A DNA stretch of 64,000 nt from Glandiceps talaboti (taxonomy: Eukaryota; Hemichordata; Enteropneusta; Spengelidae), in assembly GCF_964340395.1 (NCBI RefSeq), contig NC_135550.1, forward strand, positions 23,104,176-23,168,175, in the 5' to 3' direction. The position numbers were made by a program, and so were the translations under genes. The notes beneath the pieces are model-generated. The model was given only the letters and a program-made list of their open reading frames with translations. It ran no database searches and was not told the origin of the DNA. Positions 59,216 through 64,000 of this stretch are shown here, one piece after another; the first letter of the stretch is position 1; each line of letters starts with the position of its first letter.

Positions 59216-62200
59216 TCTAACAACAATGTTCTCATGTTGTATTTTTTTTACCAATTTGTCATAATATGAACCACATTTTCCTGAATAACAGACTTGGTCA
59301 GTTGCACAACTTACGCCCATCATTGACAACAAATTACAGGTTACGATATTATAAAAAGCGAAAATGAAAACTCAAGACAAACTATAGATCTGAAGTCCCC
59401 AACTTTGTAATGGCAGCTGTAGTGGCCACGCTTTCACGCAAATACAGACCTCAGATAATGAATAAATAAACGAAAGATTGCGGTAACGTCAATGTGAACC
59501 ATTGGGGGAGCACTTGACCTTGACCTGAAAAAATACGAACCGCATACGGATTTAAAAATATCCGTACACTTGTCTTTCAAGTGTTCGGAGGATGCCTTGG
59601 AATAGTAGTTCCATTGCAAATATTGTGTCCTCGCCTTAAAGTGATAATGAATACTGCCTTACCGAATACCCCCTCCCCCACCTCCAGTGCTCAATTAATA
59701 CTTTCACCTTTAAGTATTTGATGTCACGTGGAAATCTTGTCTGGACAAAGACACCAGGTTTCATGTCGAACAAGTAGTTAGGTCCATCGTAAACAACGGA
59801 GTTACATGTAATCATGTTGTAGGGGTTCAAAGTACTCCAATGTACACATGTGTCAGTTACCATCTTTATAGTACATCCATTACCAGGCCAATATTACAAT
59901 AACAGCTAGACTAGCACTCGTATAATAACTGCAAACAATATCGTGAACTAACTAGCCTATGTCGATTGGGATTCTCAGTCACCTGTGGTTTTCACCATTT
60001 TTCAATCGTCACATTTCCTCAATTGCCACGTGACCAAAGAATTGACAAAAGTGCTATTCTGTATTTGGAACATTAGTCAACTTAGACAATATCATTCGGT
60101 GTAGACCAGTTGAAATGTAACCTTGAATCGCCCCCTTACCGAAAAAGCGTTGTCAGGTTAATTATATATGTGTTTTCAACTAAACCACGACATTTTACGC
60201 AAGACAAATGCTGTCGAAGTACGTAAAATTAACACAAAAGAGCGTTTGTTGGCTATGCTGAAACCTGAACCAATCGAAAACCTAGTCAAGGCTACACCAT
60301 GCACCCTACTGTATGTGAAGCTATATGACTGGAACAATGCTCTATACAGCAAGGCAGCTGAACGGTTTTTATACTAGTGCGATAAACAACATCATCTGTA
60401 GCTTGTTTTGGCCTAGTTTAGCTCTTCCACTCAACAACAACGTATGACCCTTATTGTTGGTTGTTTTATGTGAGCCAAAAAGTCCACAAATAGTGTGTGT
60501 TTACTCTGCTTTTGTTAAGATTCTCCTGACAAGCTGTGCCAATGCACACCAGTAACAAATGAGTACATGGTAACGATGGTGGGAAAAACCGTTCATTTTA
60601 CGATTTATTTGTCATTTTTGGCAATTTTGAACCACTGGCCTAAAAGCTACAACCAAGTCACAATTTATGAGTCCAAAAAAGACAACTTTTGGTCTTGTTA
60701 CATTGATTACTCGTTTGTTGCTCGCATCGTATGTAAGGCGAGTTACAATGGACACGTTGTCATACAAATGGTGCGAGTCAAGTAAAACTGGCACCACCGT
60801 TTAAGAGTTTGACATTGTTGTTAGGAGAATACAATTTGTATAAAGTGAGGCATCGAATTTTAATACCAGAACACGACAAAATATAATTTGTAGTTCCATA
60901 TGTCTGAAGTTTAACTGGGGCAACATGTACACTACTCGGCCGCTGCCATTTTTTCACCATCTTGCAAACTGTGTCGGGCGTCACGCCTCCGCTGTCGTTT
61001 GGAAATTGTCAACGTAGTATTTTATGCACCACCCACTCTCTCCCGACCAGTTCTTGCCCTGATTGTTAACTAGCAAGATATTCTGGCAGGTTGCCAAGTA
61101 GTTGACCGACTTCGAGAAACTTTATACAGCTTTGCTATTCAAAGGGGAGCGAAGTCAAAGGGTGACGGTGTGCACCTCCATAATAAACGCTTACTGCTAC
61201 TGTGTTTATATTCAATACGGTTTGCACGCGAACGGAAGAAAATAAATACAGACACGTGTATAGTAATTGACAACACTAATTGACAACACTTAGAGGAGAG
61301 ACCTCTACCAAACTCTGTATATTGTTTGATAGAGTTAGAGGAGAAAACTACCAATTCAAGACTGGCGCTGTCGTGACCCAGGCACGTGGATGGGGAACAT
61401 GCTGACGTGAAGATACGTCTCAAGCGCATTAAAAGCAGACTAAGTTGTTTTATTTTCCTATATATATTGTCAATTACTTTGTGACGGTTACATAAATTAA
61501 CACAAATTTACAGAAGAAATTAAAATTTCTAAAACTTTTGCGCTCATCTTGAATAGTTGAAGTATATATGGAATTTTGCTGCTACGTTATGAGCAACTGG
61601 TGAACGTTCCACTTTTGCAAAGAACTCCAAAGTGTTATTTGATAGCTAAAAGATATTTTCGACATTTGGAAATGTCAGAAGCCCTCAAAATAATTGGCAC
61701 TCGACGGCTGCGATTGCCACATGTGGTACTTATTTCTGTACCTGTAGCCTCGAGTGTCTCTTTCATTGGTCATTGGTAACCAGTACCCTAAACGTTTTCA
61801 AGGATGCATCTCCTTTTTTCATTTTGATACTAATTAGGTACACATGCTATAGGGTTAAATCGGGAACAAACTCTTTTGTGTATCAGCTTTTCATGAGGAT
61901 CTTGTAGTTCAAATGCAACAAAACGAGTGAAGGTCAGACAGCATTTAACTTTACACTTCACCCGCCAGGACAAAAACCTTAGTCTGGCGGAACAAGAACA
62001 AACAACAATTGATCTGTCTGGGAACGAGAGAAGTTCCACATTCAAACAGTTGGCAATACAATGTGGTACAAAGTCAAAGAAAGTTTCAGAAAAGTTTTGT
62101 GTTTTGTTAAGTGTCAAAGGCCACGCAAATCTAGGGGTTGTAAAAAATCACTCCTGAAAGCATCTTTACGGGGACACAGTAATTTATTAGGCTGTTATAC

Positions 62201-63815
62201 TCGTAAGAACTATACATTACAGATCAACGCAACTGACATCAAGGAAAATACCAACCAATGACATGGTTTATATATGACAGTTGTAATGTCTACTTATTTT
62301 GACAGTGATTAAAGTCAACACCAATGAATAAAGCATGGCCATCTTTTCTTGATTTGATTCTTCTCAGAACATCCCAGGCCAACAACTTCAAAAAACTCGA
62401 GTGCACGTGTTTGTTTATGAAGACTACTGTTATCGTCTTTTTGTAGTGAAGTTGCCCCGTGACCCCTTCCCCACCAAGCATTTTAGCTATGGTTTTTGAC
62501 AGCCAGAGAAATGAACATACATTTCACGTCAGTAGCGAGAGACAGTAGGGAATTTAAACTGGATATACCTGTTATATAAATTGTCACTGAAACCAGATCG
62601 AGTTGAAACTTGGTACGGACTATACTGGGCCATATTTGCACGTAAATACTTCGTTTTTCATATTGATTTCATCCAATGTAATTCTTCGTCTTATGTAAAT
62701 TTCATTTTATACTGTTAATTTACTTGTTTTAGAAATACGACATACAAGAGTTCTTCAAGGACTCTGCCATTTTGACAGTGCCTAAATCGCACATTACTTC
62801 GTCACTAAAGTGAGACTGAAATATGACAAGCATAAGGAAATACTTTGGGCGATTTTTTAGTGGGACTAGAAGGTCGCACTGACCGGGAACTGATTCATGT
62901 AGTAAGTCAAAGAAGTATATATGTCGTGGCGTATTCAGGGTATTGTCACTAAAAATCAAGTTGAACTCAGAGCTCTCACACGATTATTTATGTCGATATT
63001 TTATTTCTTCCCTGTTTCAAAAAAATCATCAGGAAGTATAAAAAAGTATACGAACATCCATTTAATTGTTTGATCAAGTATGAATTAGTGTCCCTATGAG
63101 TTGAAAGACACGTGCACTCACAGTTAATATGGTAGTATCAAGGCCTACCAGGGATGACAATGGTTCATTGATAAGAATCCTGACAATCATTCTGAATCTT
63201 CCGAAAAGATATAAATATATTTACAGCTTATGAATAAAATTAAATTTATGTTAATGAGGTACAGTATTTATGAGATGCAAATTCCTGGTATTGAAATACA
63301 CATTACTCTGTGCAAACTAAATACAAAGAGATTGCAAGTCAGCCCCCACAAATACAATCAGCTGTTGTACGGGACTAGCATCGATGTCAGTAACTATGGA
63401 ATGTTCAAGCTTTTTGCACCATTTTGAATTATCTTACACTTACTTACTTTCTTTCAAGAACAGAGCAAAAAGTTGTGCTAAAAAAAGTCCTTCCAGAAAC
63501 TTTTTTCTACTGTTAACTTTTATGGATGCATTCAATCAAGGTACCATGGTTACCAAGTGCATTTCTTCACTCAGAAAAAAAATTACAAACGCCCTGTCTT
63601 TGACAGAACTCAATTACAATGTAAAAACAAAAAGTACATAAAAAATATTGGAGACTTAAAAGCATCCTTAAGATTAAAATGAGTATTTTGGTCATTAGAC
63701 GGATGCCGTGCATAGTCAGACTAGGTCTTAATTTGTGTTTCTTTAAGTACTGTGTGTTCCTACCACTTCCATATCTCATGTAAATCTCTTCATCTCACAG
63801 AAAAGACTACCTTGA
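56555..63815. other. Intergenic DNA without recognised genes
   Basis: Read on both strands, this holds only short frames without domains or a coherent exon series. It contains a (CA)n run at about 59165-59212 and a hairpin at 58373-58408. Non-conserved or non-coding transcripts cannot be excluded. Confidence 0.4.
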
Positions 63816-63820
63816 CCCAG

Positions 63821-64000
63821 TTACCATAGAAACAAAACAAAAGAAGAGATCATTGATATGGTCTGGTGTCTACGTGATTCAATAAGGAGACTGACTGGTG
63901 TCAAGTACAACAGCATTCAGGATGTGTGGGCAACTGGCTACAAAATCGATCTATGTACTACACAAGCCTATCGAATCAAAGGAAAAAAAATATACAGTAC
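63821..64000 (+). CDS. Possible partial exon of an unidentified gene at the right edge
   Basis: From a candidate acceptor (GACCCAG at 63814-63820) a frame stays open to the window end. It reads NKTKEEIIDMVWCLRDSI, then RRLTGVKYNSIQDVWATGYK, then IDLCTTQAYRIKGKKIYS. The amino-acid mix looks protein-like, with no low-complexity bias. An overlapping frame from the stronger acceptor at 63799-63800 (KDYLDPVTIETKQKKRSLIW) ends in a stop at about 63883. Only one can be real. No family was recognised and no upstream exon was found. Confidence 0.25.

Overview
The window is nuclear DNA from a non-vertebrate bilaterian animal. The evidence is AT-rich sequence, genes split into many short exons with GT-AG introns, tRNA-derived SINEs, small inverted-repeat transposons (MITEs) and long simple repeats. 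The proteins resemble deuterostome and lophotrochozoan orthologues, but the sequence alone does not fix the phylum. No bacterial or viral genes were seen.

Layout, left to right: (1) 513-4167 (+), the last five coding exons of kaptin (KPTN), convergent with (2) 5580-12202 (-), a complete 14-coding-exon ALDH6A1, the mitochondrial methylmalonate-semialdehyde dehydrogenase. (3) 14636-20388 (+), a five-exon gene for a CARD plus tandem death-domain adaptor with an acidic tail, divergent from ALDH6A1. (4) 23701-25405 (-), a two-exon Mab-21/cGAS-like fold gene, tail-to-tail with the CARD gene. (5) 30920-32365 (-), an intronless SOCS4/5-type suppressor of cytokine signalling, head-to-head with (6) 34903-51050 (+), a complete 22-coding-exon WDHD1 (And-1/Ctf4), the replisome hub. 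(7) 51.3-64 kb, a gene-poor tail with a LINE relic interrupted by a MITE, simple repeats, and one possible unidentified exon running off the right edge.

Functionally this is a neighbourhood of unrelated housekeeping genes (KICSTOR/mTORC1 nutrient sensing, valine/thymine catabolism, DNA replication) and signalling genes (death-fold adaptor, Mab-21-like protein, SOCS). The SOCS/WDHD1 pair shares a short intergenic region with CRE, E-box, E2F and ETS-like sites. It repeats the head-to-head SOCS4-WDHD1 arrangement of human chromosome 14, so it looks like an ancient bidirectional pair.

The most unusual features are the CARD-DD-DD gene; three separate cases in which part of a coding exon was copied in tandem into the neighbouring intron (two in ALDH6A1, one in WDHD1); a minisatellite built from a 5' splice-site-like unit in WDHD1; and a foldback-type element in KPTN whose terminal inverted repeats are tandem arrays of a 15-bp unit, flanked by a 10-bp direct repeat. 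Exon borders were placed by hand from splice consensus, reading-frame phase and remembered family sequences. No alignment was run.
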